A stretch of 64,000 nucleotides of DNA from Fistularia commersonii. Taxonomy: Eukaryota > Chordata > Actinopteri > Syngnathiformes > Fistulariidae. The notes below the pieces were generated by a model. The model saw only the letters and a program-made list of their open reading frames with translations, ran no database searches and had not been told where the DNA came from. The position numbers and the translations under genes are program-made. Positions 14,001 to 24,575 of this stretch are shown here, one piece after another; position 1 is the stretch's first letter, and each line of letters opens with the position of its first letter. The stretch is taken from NCBI GenBank assembly GCA_037954325.1, contig JBBMNZ010000017.1:5631001-5695000 (forward strand), read 5' to 3'.

Positions 14001-17000
14001 ATACCCGCACATTCTCTTTGATCAGTGCTCCCCCAGAACCTAATTCCACAGCCATTTGTCCTCTCACATCCAGGTCTAACACTTGCTCTTGGATCACATA
14101 TCCCCTTTACTTGTCATTAGCCTTTGCACACAGAAGTTAGTCCTTTCTCTTGATGTCTCGGGGATGTCTCATTGTCCATCCTGGTAGTTTCTGTAAAAAA
14201 ATATTTAATTAAATTCCCCCAACAGGGATAGATGATGTTGCAGATGGTTGGTTTTCATTATTGTCCACTCTTTCTGTCCACTGACATTAACTTATATAGC
14301 TACATCTTCACAATTTTCTGCATAATTCTATCAACAGTGAAACACTGTGGGGATGTGCAGATATCTGGGCTTATAATCATATTGTCTAAAGATAAGGGAA
14401 GTCCTTTTTGGGTCCACAGTCCATTCATTTCCCCAAATGAAAGCAGAGTCAAAAATCCCCTTACAGTTAAAATTATGAGTCACATCACAAATAGCAAGCC
14501 CAACAATGTGGTCATAGTAATTATTTATGGTGTATGTAAGGTAGTTGTTGTCATGGCAACCAGACAGCCCAGCTTCGCTAAATGCACACAAGAGTCTCGG
14601 GGTCAGCCTAATTTGTATTGTGGAGAGAATTAACACAGTGTGCCTCATTATACATGGGCATTAATACACTGACCTTCATAGCAGTTTTTCTGCACGATGC
14701 CTCCTACTTATTGACAACGTATTCTTCAAAGCTTCAAAAGGAACATGGACTATATATAGGATTATTTGAACTGGAAATGCCATTGAAACACATATGCCCT
14801 AAATGTGAACAATAACACTTCCTAGGTCTGTATATTCTAAGTCTGTATCAGTTGGCATCTTAATTTCAATCCCCAAGGTCATGGTCTGTCATTGTCAACT
14901 CCTTTTGATGTGTTTCCTATCACAGGTCAACAAACAATGTTTTGGTTGGATGCTGAATTCTGTGATTTAAAAACTGCAGATGCCTTTTTCACATCACTTT
15001 TAACAACATAAATTCATTAAAATAGCTTTGTTTTGACTACATGGTTACTCTGATACATTAGCTACCTGGGGAAATTTGGTGGTACAATTTTGTTTAAAGA
15101 CAGCTGTGAACAGAAAGAGAAGTGGCAATACTTACAGGGTCAACTTGGGTTTGACAGTAAATTGAGCCAAATTATGAGCATGTTTCAAAGTTTATTGTGT
15201 TTCCTGTTGTTGCCTACCTTTATCCCCCAAAAGTATAAACACCCGCTCAAAACTATTGAGTAGTTTTTAATTCTTTACAATTCTTAGAATACAAGGTATG
15301 AAAATAGGCTTGCAGGAATTGTTGTGCACTACAAACTCACCACTCTTCAACAACTTCAACTTCTTGTTCCATGTTATGTTGGCTACAAGTCAGGCAAAGG
15401 AGAAATTTATGCCCACTTTGGTCATTGCAGGTCAATGTCAAATGCAATGTGATCATTTCTGGATTACTTTACACATCCCAGCACTATTTGTAATCCACAC
15501 TTTGATAGGGGAGCCTTGGATGTCACTTTAAAGCATACATAGCAACTATGATGCTAATTGTAATTAAGAAAACAAAAGTGTCTATGGATGTGCACATGAG
15601 TGTGTGTGTGTATGTAAGAGTGTGTCATGCTAAGCATGGAATTTTGAAAAGTTGACCCTGCAAGTGATGCCTCTCATGGTGCAATATGATTTGCACCAGC
15701 TGATTTTCTTCACTGTGGATCGACACACGCTGCCACACATGGAGCTGCATTACTGCAATCTTCATAGTTGCACAGACATCACAAGACTCACTGAAGTCAC
15801 TGAGAGGCAGCATAATTTAAAAGGCAAAGCATGGTCTGGTTCCCGGCACTGTGAAATAGGATGCTGTGATGTCACAGAACAGAAAGTGTAAAATTATGGT
15901 GGTGATGATATACTCCGATAGCAAGCATGGGACGACGCCACTAACATTGACTGCAGCAGAAATAAGTCTGCTGTAAAATAGTACTACATGATGAGGTTTA
16001 TTTCACTGGTCATGTCTTCTCTGTTACAACTAGGCTGAACGACTCTGTGCTGCTCGGCAATCACCACATGGAACACGATGGCTTTTCAGACAAATCGGAG
16101 CGAGAGGCCCATGACGACTGGGATACTACAGCAAATGAGAATGGTGGAAGGCTGACGGAAGAGAGTGACATGGATCAATCAGATGAGCTGTCACCTTTGC
16201 CAAAGGCTACGGCCTACATTGAGCAGAACACAGAGGAGATGGCTGAGGTGAGGCACCAACATTGATTGTGTGGAGAAAAAAATGAATGCTGCTTTGTTTA
16301 ATTGCTTCTCTGTGACCGCCGCATCCTGGTTTTAGCTGTTTTAAATATTATCTATTAATTTCTCTTTAGGCTGGTGAGGCATCACAGGTTGAGACAGTGT
16401 CCGAGGAGAACAAGGGTCTGATCTGGAGTCTTCTGAAGCAGCTGCGACCTGGCATGGACCTCTCCAAAGTGGTGCTGCCCACGTTCATTCTCGAGCCCCG
16501 CTCTTTCCTGGACAAGCTGTCTGATTATTACTACCATGCGGATCTGCTCTCACAGTCAGTAACTCCTAGCTTCTCATTGCTTTTTGGGGTTGTTTGGTAA
16601 TAATTGTACATGGCATTGTAATGGCATTTCCCAAACAGACAGATTTAGGTTTGTATTTACAAGGGCTGGTTTCAATTGTCTGCCCTCCATATTCCCTGCA
16701 ACAGAGCTGCATTTGAGGACAGCGCATACGGTCGGATCAAGCACGTCTTGAGATGGTACTTGTCTGGCTTTTATAAGAAGCCCAAGGTAGGAGTTCTTCC
16801 CTGAGAAAACATCAAATCACACAATTATTTGGGAACTGTTAACTAGATGATCCAAAAATAAATTCAGTACTTAGATATATTAAGCATTTTGAACACTTAA
16901 GAACATAATAGGTAGAGATGTTTCATAGTGCTGTTCTGTAAATTTGCATTGCAATAAAGAAAATTAATCAAATATTGAATTGTAAGTTGTACATTTATTC

Positions 17001-20000
17001 TTCATTGATTACCATCATGTCATTTTATAATATGTCAGCTACGTCAGTCTATACCTGAATAATCAAGTGTTTGACGAATCATAAAAGTAACGCAGAGCAG
17101 CCTACATGTACTCGATAGGATGGGTTAGAGATGAAGCCGTCGAAAGTCAGACCACTGACCAGTTTCTAGTCACTCTTACATACTTAAATAAAATACATCA
17201 TCAGCATTACACTGCACATGGCTATGTCATGACACTGGAACAGCAACATGAACATCTTTTTGGTGTTTTTAACAAATCATAATGAAACCAATGGATTGCT
17301 CCAAATTTTGATTGTAAATTCTAAAACAGCTTCTTTGGAAGAGGGAAGGACACATTCAGAGCAATTTCTTTCATCTTGCATCACAAGATTAATGTATGTT
17401 TCTAGAGAGAAAAGAAGAGCCCACCTGTAGATCATTTCTGTCTAAAGATAAACCAAACCTGGAGTGACAAAGTAGTATATCAATCTCGTTCATTTTTTGA
17501 GAATGTTTGTACATGGGACATGTGGTACTGTGTATTATATTCTACTGAAGTATGCTGGCAACATGGTGTTGATTATTCATGAAGCAACGAGGACTCTGAG
17601 ATTGTATGCTTGTCATAATTAATCGCAAGATATGGTTTGGTGTAATGTAGTATGGCCTAACTCTGTGTACATTTCAGTCCAACATTGTTGCATTTGTTAA
17701 TACTTCTCAGGGTCTGAAGAAGCCTTACAATCCAATCTTGGGAGAAACCTTCCGCTGCTGCTGGCTCCATCCTCAAACCGACAGCTGCACTTTCTACATC
17801 GCAGAGCAGGTTAAATCACTGTCATAACCATAACCTATATGAGAACAAATTAATCATTTTGTGTGAAATGTTTTACCGACTATCAAACTTACAGAAAGAC
17901 GCCGCCTGACAAATCACTTTGTACCTTTTACCCTTTGCCTTTTACCTTTCTTTTGCTCCACCAGGTGTCCCACCATCCACCCATCTCTGCCTTTTACATT
18001 TCCAATCGGAAGGATGGCTTTTCTATCAGTGGGAGCATCTTAGCAAAGTCCAAATTTTATGGTAAACAAGTTCCAAGAATATGCTATCTGTTTGTGTTTG
18101 TAGATTTTTTGCCAAAAATAGTAGTGCTGTCAGAAGAATAAACATAATGAACTTGATAACCAAAAACAGATTTTTATTTTTTTTAAATGTATTACCAACA
18201 AATACCAACATCAATCATGTATCAGATGACTTCTGCAAATGGACAACCGTGCCTACTGACATGCTAGCCTTACATTTCATATGGTCATGTACATGGAAAA
18301 ATGCCATTCGAATTGATTTACATTCACACAAAATCATTACAAAACACACTAACTGTTTTAAAAGTATGAACAATTATTTTGTACATAAATAATGGTTATG
18401 TGCCCATTTGAATGCTGAAACTGTCTGATGTTACCCATTGGACGCTTACGTTTTCTGCCTGTCAATGTGTCCCTCTGCTACGTAGGTAATTCTCTGTCGG
18501 CCATTCTGGATGGCAAAGCCCGGCTGCTGTTTCTGGCCAGAGAGGAAGAGTACGTCATCACCATGCCCTACGCTCACTGCAAAGGTAATGCTGGAATTGC
18601 TAATTACTGTCTGCTGCCTTTTATGGAAACATTTTTTTTATTCAAGGTAGTACACTTTGAAGCCACTGCAGATTTGAATCTCTCTGTTCCTTTCTCCAGT
18701 TCAGCTTTCAAATAACAGTCACTGCCATGTTCGCTAACCATAACAAGAAACACACACCCCATCGTTAATTTGATTCACCAGGAGTCTGTAACACTCCTTT
18801 GCGCTGACATAGTGTGTGTCTTTTCCCGAAGGTATCCTGTACGGCACCATGACACTAGAGCTGGGCGGGAAGGTTACGATCGAGTGTGAGAAAACAAAAT
18901 GTTTCTCAGAACTTGAGTTCAAACTCAAGGTACATTTAAAAAAAAGAAGCAGCTTTTTGATTTTTTTTTTCTGACATACTCTGCTTCAGTTATGGAAAGT
19001 AATTCTTATTTGTTTGTGTTTTTACCATAGCCTTTCCTTGGAGGGTCCTGCGCTGTCAATCAGATCAGCGGGAAGATCTTTATGGCTGATGAACTCTTAG
19101 CAACTGTTGATGGACACTGGGTAAGAGATTTTTTCTCTTTGATAGCAAATAGCTTGTAGTAGTTATAGTAGAACTGGTCATTAGTTCAAGGAAAAATAAA
19201 TGACGGCAAAGTTCATGTCACTGTTGGTTAGAACTGATTAAATTTCCTTTGCATATGAATATGATACATATCCTAGGAAGTATCAAAAACAACTGTCAAT
19301 CTGGAGATTTGACTGACAGTTGTCTATGTATTTAGAGCACAGTTAATGGAATCAGAAATCAAGATTTATTTACTCTTTTTGAGCTTAACAGTTCCTGATG
19401 CCTGTTCTTTTCCTCATCTTGATTTCTTGTCTTAACACCTAATTTCCACAGACCTGGTTAAACTACATTCTCCGTACCGGTTTGCCAGGAAGTCTCACCT
19501 TAGCATTAAAGTTGTTCCGTGGTTCTCGTTGTCCGAACAAGTTTTGTGCCCGTAAAGATGTGTAGCCTTCTGGAAAGGTTTACAATGGTTGTAATACCAG
19601 ATCTGAGGTGATTTGATCTGGATGGAGGGGCTGAATATTTTTATGCCTTCATCTAATCAGGACAGTGAGGTGTTCATCCATGAGAAGCGCACCGGTCAGC
19701 AGGAAACGTTGTGGAACCCAGGCCCAGAGGTCCGCAGAAGCCGCCTAAAGAGACAAGTGGTCCAGTTAAACCAACAGGGAGAGTTTGAGTCTGAAAGGTA
19801 AACCACATATGTGCTTTTTTTTCTTCAATGAATCACTGTGCTTATTTTAATTGGGAAATTATGAATGACAGAACTTAATAAACCACAAGAGCAACTTCCA
19901 CAACACCAGGGATCTGAAATCTACATAAAGAGAGGTGTAAATACAAGCGGAAATAGAACCTTCTCCCTTTATTCCTTTTTCTAACACAGTGCAGAATACA

Positions 20001-22137
20001 ATATGTTTACAATTTTGCCCCGCTCATGACAGGCTATGGACGCATGTGACCAGTGCCATTTTGGATCGAGATCAGCTGCGCGCCACACAGGAGAAATTTG
20101 TGCTGGAGGAAGCACAACGTAAAGAGGCCCGGGAGAGAGGCGACAAACCCTGGTTCCCACATCTTTTCAAGCAAGACCCTGTCACCTCTGAATGGACGTA
20201 CAAGCATATGGAGTATGAACTAGATTTCTTTAGATTTCTCTGTAATTGAACAAGGATACATTTTATGAGTACAGTACCTGTTAAAGTGTCGTCACTTCAC
20301 ACAGAGGTAGATATCTTGGCTGTGTAGAGTGAGTCTGGAAATCCATGAAGTAGTTTCCCAGTGTTTTTTTTTTTTAATTTTACCTTGCCTCAAGAGCACA
20401 GTGACTTCTGTTGAGTGGAATACAGTAATGTACAACCATGATGTGGACGTGCCTTCTGTGCTGTCGTTTTTGGCAGCACAAGGTCTTGGGACCCAGAGCG
20501 CTGCCTGCTTCAGTACGAGAGAGACGGCATGATTCAGACCCATGAGAGAGTGCTAAAGCAAAGCAACGGGCTTTCCTACAGCCACAGCTGGTCCAGCCAG
20601 CGAAAGGTATCACGTACTCTAACACCAGCCTCTACACCTTCGTCAAGGCCCTATCCTCATCAACAAGGCGTTGCTTGAGCTATTAATATTACTTTCTTGG
20701 TTAAAATTTCATTTGTAACTGATTGGCTTTTTTGCTGTAGCTGAAGATAATGCTACCAGACATCAGCATTTTGAAAGGCAAACCGATAACAGCTGATATG
20801 CTCAGGCCACTACAAAACAGATTGAACCATTATAATCACTAAAAAATTGTGTTTTCCCCCTGGCTTTGCTAAAAACTACACACAGACACATGCACACACA
20901 CACGGCAAGAAAAATGTGCTGCTTCCAGTGTTTATATCAGTAATCCATTTAGTTATTTAGTAATCAACCGTAGTGCAACTTAAATTTGAATTTGGCATTA
21001 AACTCCCACCATGAGTAATCGATGGAGTGTACGACACAAAGTTCAGAAGCTTTGCAGCCCAAGGCAATCCCTTTTTTAAATGCTACTTACTATAAACTGA
21101 TAAGTCCAACTTCAGCCATGCTGCCGCATCATCACCACATACTGTTCTTTCTGTGTATCAGCAGTGGAGTCAAGCAAATTGTTCTTCTACTTCCTGGCAG
21201 GCTGAGGTTAATGGGAAGCACAGGAAAGCAAGCAGCCAGCCATCCAGCTGTAGCCAGAACACTGAGAGCAGCAGCAGCACCCCAGAACCCACGCATGAGT
21301 CATCTGACAATGAAGGTAAAGGAGCTAAATCATACTTAATTGCCATTAGTGCAAGATGTCCCTATCTAGTGCCCACAGGAAGCCATGTTCCACAACATGC
21401 ACCAAGAATTTCATTGGACACTTGTCAGTCTGAATGACGTCTACAGTGTTCGCTAAAAGTTTACCCACGAAGGGACTAATTAAAGAGCGTCTTATCCCCA
21501 GTAATGCATGACAGCAACCTAACAGATGCTTTATGGGATGTTGGGATGAAACGCCACACCACATCAAGTCGCTGCTGATGTGCATTGAAGCATAATGAAA
21601 CTAAGGGGGAAGCTTCTCCAGCACCAGTCATATGAGATGTTGTTTTGCCTTTTCAAATGCAAGTTACGCTGCTGAAACCGATTGTCATTTCTTCACTGTG
21701 TCCTCACCAGAGTTCTCCGAGTGCGCTCGGTGCAGCAAAGAGGCAAAAGACATTTCACTCTTAGAGGCCTCTATCTCCTCCATACAGAAAACACAGCAGG
21801 ACATCCAGAGGTAAAACACTGTACTGCACATGTTAGTCATTTAACAGTCAAAATCTGGGTTTGGGTTCATAACTTATGATGGCGAAATAAATCCACGACA
21901 TCAGTACATTTGTCAGAAGTAGAATTACTTTTTAAACCTTGAAATGTAATACTCAATGTTTTCTTTTCCAATGACGTTCTGACCTCTGTCTCTCTCTGCA
22001 GGAACCTGTTGGCTTTAAGTCAACAGCTGGCTCGCCAGAGGGCAGCAGACAACAGCGTGTCGCTAACAGGCCGCCACTGTTTGATTGTCTGCATTCTGCT
22101 CGTCTCTCAGCTCCTCCTCAACTACGTCTTCACCTGA
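7878..22137 (+). CDS. osbpl5: Oxysterol-binding protein-related protein 5 (ORP5), 21 coding exons
   Basis: ORP5 is an ER-anchored lipid-exchange protein that moves phosphatidylserine against PI4P/PI(4,5)P2 at ER-plasma membrane contacts (family knowledge). Exons: 7878-8013, 8195-8268, 9228-9308, 9729-9830, 10156-10359, 10605-10689, 10789-10951, 16034-16247, 16370-16554, 16705-16786, 17711-17809, 17965-18061, 18486-18584, 18832-18929, 19031-19120, 19661-19797, 20033-20212, 20477-20606, 21201-21315, 21711-21810, 22002-22137. All introns are GT-AG, phases agree, and the sum is 2607 nt (868 residues); human ORP5 is about 879. PH domain is about 124-241, ORD about 360-745 with KKPYNPILGE (445-454) and EQVSHHPP (474-481), and a tail anchor at 849-868. 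The N-terminus MKEE..RRFSLCP and the short serine-rich region before the tail fit ORP5 better than ORP8, which has a longer N-terminus. The start codon is the first in-frame ATG of the exon. Confidence 0.95.
8195..8268 (+). CDS. osbpl5: osbpl5 coding exon 2 (residues 46-70)
   Basis: Flanked by CCACCAG and GTAAGA. It encodes a poorly conserved, Ser/Asp-rich linker. Phase 1 in, phase 0 out. Confidence 0.85.
9228..9308 (+). CDS. osbpl5: osbpl5 coding exon 3 (residues 71-97)
   Basis: Acceptor CTTCTAG, donor AAG|GTACAC. It encodes a linker ending LARKESLK, parallel to the basic ETLK segment of mammalian ORP5. Confidence 0.88.
9729..9830 (+). CDS. osbpl5: osbpl5 coding exon 4 (residues 98-131)
   Basis: Encodes the basic helix QNYRQEKKRAAKEL and the first PH strand (DPSVVIMSNWLK). 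Acceptor TTTACAG, donor AAG|GTATAG. Confidence 0.93.
10156..10359 (+). CDS. osbpl5: osbpl5 coding exon 5, core of the PH domain (132-199)
   Basis: The frame IRGSLKGWTKLWCALKPG..LLIYKTPK is the beta1-beta3 core of the ORP5/8 PH domain, which binds plasma-membrane phosphoinositides. Phase 0 on both sides. Confidence 0.95.
10605..10689 (+). CDS. osbpl5: osbpl5 coding exon 6 (PH domain, 200-228)
   Basis: Encodes GPKGENVGSITQPLPSNYL and the start of the FRAASESDGR segment, near-identical in ORP5/ORP8. Acceptor TTCAG, donor ACG|GTGAGG. Confidence 0.95.
10789..10951 (+). CDS. osbpl5: osbpl5 coding exon 7 (PH C-terminal helix and linker, 228-282)
   Basis: Begins with the CWMDALELALSCSS helix that closes the PH fold, then a Ser-rich linker. 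The donor is CTGCA|GTGAGT, leaving two bases of codon 282, which the next exon completes to CAG. Confidence 0.92.
10952..16033. other. Large osbpl5 intron (5.1 kb) with a candidate internal promoter
   Basis: The longest intron of the gene, separating the PH-encoding exons from the ORD-encoding exons. It holds no coding exon of osbpl5 that I can support. A promoter- and exon-like segment at 12540-12815 is listed separately. Confidence 0.7.
12540..12815 (+). promoter_or_regulatory. Candidate internal promoter and alternative first exon of osbpl5
   Basis: Within the 5.1-kb intron there is a CCAAT motif (AGCCAATCAA, about 12558-12567), then an M-box-like E-box GATCACATGACTG (about 12580-12592), then about 220 bases ending in a consensus donor TTTAAG|GTAAGTGG at 12815/12816. 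The only ATG near the donor (12798) would be out of frame with the next exon, so a short protein would have to start at the internal ATG near 16067. This is inference from motifs only. Confidence 0.3.
16034..16247 (+). CDS. osbpl5: osbpl5 coding exon 8 (282-353)
   Basis: An acidic linker with the conserved DGFSDKSERE motif and a YIEQ segment before the ORD. Acceptor ACAACTAG, donor GAG|GTGAGG. Confidence 0.93.
16370..16554 (+). CDS. osbpl5: osbpl5 coding exon 9, start of the ORD (354-415)
   Basis: Encodes EASQVETVSEENKGLIW and the lid region LLKQLRPGMDLSKVVLPTF followed by EPRSFLDKLSDYYYH, the conserved N-terminal part of the lipid-binding ORD. The exon ends two bases into codon 415. Confidence 0.95.
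16705..16786 (+). CDS. osbpl5: osbpl5 coding exon 10 (ORD, 415-442)
   Basis: Encodes RWYLSGFYKKPK. Acceptor CAACAG, donor AAG|GTAGGA. Confidence 0.93.
17711..17809 (+). CDS. osbpl5: osbpl5 coding exon 11 (ORD, 443-475)
   Basis: Carries KKPYNPILGETFRC, whose lysine and asparagine are the ORD residues that contact the PI4P headgroup in this family, and ends in EQ, the first two residues of the ORP signature. Confidence 0.95.
17965..18061 (+). CDS. osbpl5: osbpl5 coding exon 12, ORP signature VSHHPP (476-508)
   Basis: Completes EQ|VSHHPP across the splice junction; the paired histidines coordinate the PI4P phosphate. Followed by SAFYISNRKDGFSISGS. Donor TATG|GTAAAC. Confidence 0.96.
18486..18584 (+). 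CDS. osbpl5: osbpl5 coding exon 13 (ORD, 508-541)
   Basis: Encodes GNSLSAILDGKARLLF and ends with MPYAHCKG, conserved in ORP5/8. The acceptor TACGTAG has a short pyrimidine tract. Confidence 0.94.
18832..18929 (+). CDS. osbpl5: osbpl5 coding exon 14 (ORD, 541-573)
   Basis: Encodes ILYGTMTLELGGKVTIEC and LEFKLK, beta strands of the ORD barrel. Donor AAG|GTACAT. Confidence 0.94.
19031..19120 (+). CDS. osbpl5: osbpl5 coding exon 15 (ORD, 574-603)
   Basis: Encodes PFLGGSCAVNQISGKI and DGHW. Phase 0 on both sides; the donor TGG|GTAAGA is strong. Confidence 0.94.
19661..19797 (+). CDS. osbpl5: osbpl5 coding exon 16 (ORD, 604-649)
   Basis: Encodes DSEVFIHEKRTG and LWNPGPEVRRSRL, aligning with the DRDVFIKEE..FWTPSGEVRRQRL region of human ORP5. 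Donor AAAG|GTAAAC. Confidence 0.93.
20033..20212 (+). CDS. osbpl5: osbpl5 coding exon 17 (ORD end, 649-709)
   Basis: Encodes RLWTHVTSAI, the helix RATQEKFVLEEAQRKEARER and the PHLFKQDP motif, typical of the C-terminal ORD helices. The donor is GGA|GTATGA. Confidence 0.92.
20477..20606 (+). CDS. osbpl5: osbpl5 coding exon 18 (709-752)
   Basis: Encodes DTRSWDPERCLLQYERDG, matching the WDP..FEQDG end of the ORD. I chose the acceptor GCAG at 20476 because it keeps the human spacing. A second in-frame AG six bases downstream would shorten the protein by two residues. Confidence 0.88.
21201..21315 (+). CDS. osbpl5: osbpl5 coding exon 19 (753-791)
   Basis: A Ser/Thr/Pro-rich linker (TESSSSTPEPTHESSDNE) that corresponds to the conserved serine cluster before the ORP5 tail. 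Confidence 0.9.
21711..21810 (+). CDS. osbpl5: osbpl5 coding exon 20 (791-824)
   Basis: Encodes the CARCSKEAK cysteine pair and an amphipathic helix (SISSIQKTQQDIQR) as in ORP5. Acceptor CACCAG, donor AGAG|GTAAAA. Confidence 0.92.
22002..22137 (+). CDS. osbpl5: osbpl5 last coding exon, C-terminal ER anchor (824-868)
   Basis: Ends in a hydrophobic run of about 20 residues (CLIVCILLVSQLLL) that finishes four residues before the TGA at 22135-22137: a tail-anchor topology with the lipid-transfer domain in the cytosol. Confidence 0.94.
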
Positions 22138-24575
22138 GCTCCTGCCCCAGGGAGGAGGTTTCCACTCCAGCACTGATCCGGCATCAGGTCCCTCCCACAA
22201 GCACAAACTCAAATCAGAAGAGGGGGCTGAGACCTCAGATCAGTGTTTGGAAGCCACTGCATCTCCATGAGAGGGGAGGAGCACGGACATTATAGCAATA
22301 AACATAGCCGCCATCTGACAGTCACCTGCAGAGAGGAATGGCAACCCCTAGTGTAGCCAGACTGAAACAGCACCGGCACCCACGCACTTTGGACAGGGAA
22401 TGAGGGATGAAAGACAAGAGAAGATTGAAAGATTTTAAATAAAAACATGAGATGTATGATGAAGAATGATTTAGGGGAAAGAATCAGCGGATGTTTCACC
22501 ATTCCTTAGTGTCTTTTTATATTGCCCTGCAATACTGTTTATTTGTCAGCGTGTCTGTTGTTAGTACCTACAATAGGCCTGGTGGGTGGAGGCAGATCAC
22601 CGCTTGGACTTCTCCTACTTCCTTTTCACTCCAGAATTTGGGCCTTAATGCTGAAGCCAAAAAAAAAAAAAAAAAAAAGAAAAGAAGAGGATAAACACGA
22701 TGTAAAGATACACAAGAAGGAATATCTTCCAACAGTGCAATTCTGTGTGTTTTGTAGTAATGTATGCTCACGTCCACTCCGTCTCGTCTTTTAATGATGA
22801 TGATTTTACCAAAATAGTATTTATAATCTCCGAAAGGACAAAGAGTACTTGTTTACAAGGAGCACTGTATGTGTGTGTATGTGTGTATATCTAACGATGG
22901 TTAATGAGAATGGGACTGGGCAGATCGTGAAACAGAGAATCTTTGTATTTGTGCGCCTGTTGCACAGTACTGGAAGGGATATAGCACAGCTTTGGTCTAA
23001 TCCACAACACTAGTGTGTACAATCAGTTAACTGATGAAGTGCTTAGTGGAGGAAGGGACTGGAGGATTGAGCGAATAAATATATAGAGGAAATGTAGTGC
23101 TTGACCTTATAGAAGGGGTTCTATGTGCATTATAGAATGTATAAAAGAAGTGGACAAAGTCACCGTGACGTCACCCTTTGCTTGTATTACTGCCGTGATG
23201 CCATAAGATCCAAAGGTCTCACCCCCCCTCTTTTTTCTTTTTTTTTTTTTTTTTCCAATTTTTTATAGCAGCCCGAAATGACTTGGAGCATTCCAAGTAG
23301 ATCAAATGCCATCTCCAGGACCGTACCAAACAAACCACTCTACTGTTTCCCATCTCGAAATGCCTTCAAAGCGCCTCATGAATGTTCAGCAGTGTCGACA
23401 CTGCCTAAAAAAAATTGAGACTTCTCAAGCTACAGGGAAATCCTGGTATTGTAGACAAACATACTTAATTATAACCCACGTGGCTGTAGGCGACTGTTGC
23501 ATATGATTTGCAAGGCATCTGTTTATTCGTCGAATTTGCCAACTCTGGAAAACGACGCCCAATTGTATAGTCTTACTCGACCTCACTTTCTATTTCACAT
23601 AATTCACATTTGGATGGAGCTGTGATTCAGATGATCCTGATTTATAGTGCTATGCTTCCAGGCAAAGTTGTCGTAAAATAGCAATTTGGACCATAAACCA
23701 GGGATTATTCTTCCAATGACCCCTGAACCATCCACTTTTTTGCTTCCGGTGGAGCCGCCCTCTGCTGGCCAGTTAGAGGGACTTTGGGTTGAAGGGACTT
23801 TTCATGGTTCTGCTTCTCAAACCAGATGTTTTTGTCCTTTTCTTTTATACAACCTACAACTTGCATCTCAGTCAGCGCCATGTTCAAGTGACTGTTTTAG
23901 GATGTAAAACACTTCATGATTATTTTTTTTTTAACTATATATATGTATGTACATGTGTCGGGAATTCATTTATGGTTTGCTATGAAAAGGATTTGAGAAT
24001 GTATTTATTTGGAAATTAACCTTGAAACCTTACCGAATCTGATTCGGAGATCAGGGGTGACAATCGTTCTCCTGGGGCTATGTAGGGTTGCAATCTATTG
24101 CCTGTGTGTGTGTGTATGTGTGTATGTGTGCGTGTGTGCGTGTGTGTGTGTGTGCGTGCGTGAATGCTGTGCAAGAAAGCCATCACAGTTGTGCTAAATG
24201 AAGCCAGGTCTGTCATCCTGGGCTTTACTGGGTTTTCATGTTTTTCTTTTCAGTCCAGTGCCAGTACTGATCAAAGCAGTAGGAGGGAAACTGAGAAGAC
24301 AAGAAGCAAATAGACCCTTTGAATGCTTTCATGTACACTTATGTTTATTCTTTTAATGTTTTTTTTCCTGTTTTCTACTCTTCTGCCATGTTGTGGACAC
24401 TACATTGTCTTATGGAACACAGCTTATGATGCCAGATGTGTCCATCCATACCAGTTGCGTACTGTAGCACTACAGTAAATATTTTAACCCTGCTCATGTC
24501 TTTGGCTATTATTCATGTCACACAAATGGCATCCTTTCGTAATCGCTATACAATAAAATGTAACTGTAGGTGACT
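22138..24575 (+). other. osbpl5: osbpl5 3'UTR (extent approximate)
   Basis: No coding feature follows the stop. AATAAA signals occur at 22297-22302, 22438-22443, 23074-23079 and 24552-24557, so alternative polyadenylation is possible; the last has a GU-bearing stretch after it. The segment holds an A19 run near 22658-22676 and a T20 run near 23237-23256. Only transcript data can fix the end. Confidence 0.5.
24101..24163. repeat. Imperfect (TG)n microsatellite
   Basis: TGTGTGTG tract with interspersed TATG and CGTG units, within the presumed osbpl5 3'UTR. Confidence 0.9.

Noticed and set aside
7878..22137. Assignment to osbpl8 (ORP8) instead of osbpl5
   Set aside because: ORP8 and ORP5 share the domain plan, but the N-terminus, the short C-terminal Ser cluster and the neighbours phlda2/nap1l4 (rather than phlda1/nap1l1) favour osbpl5.
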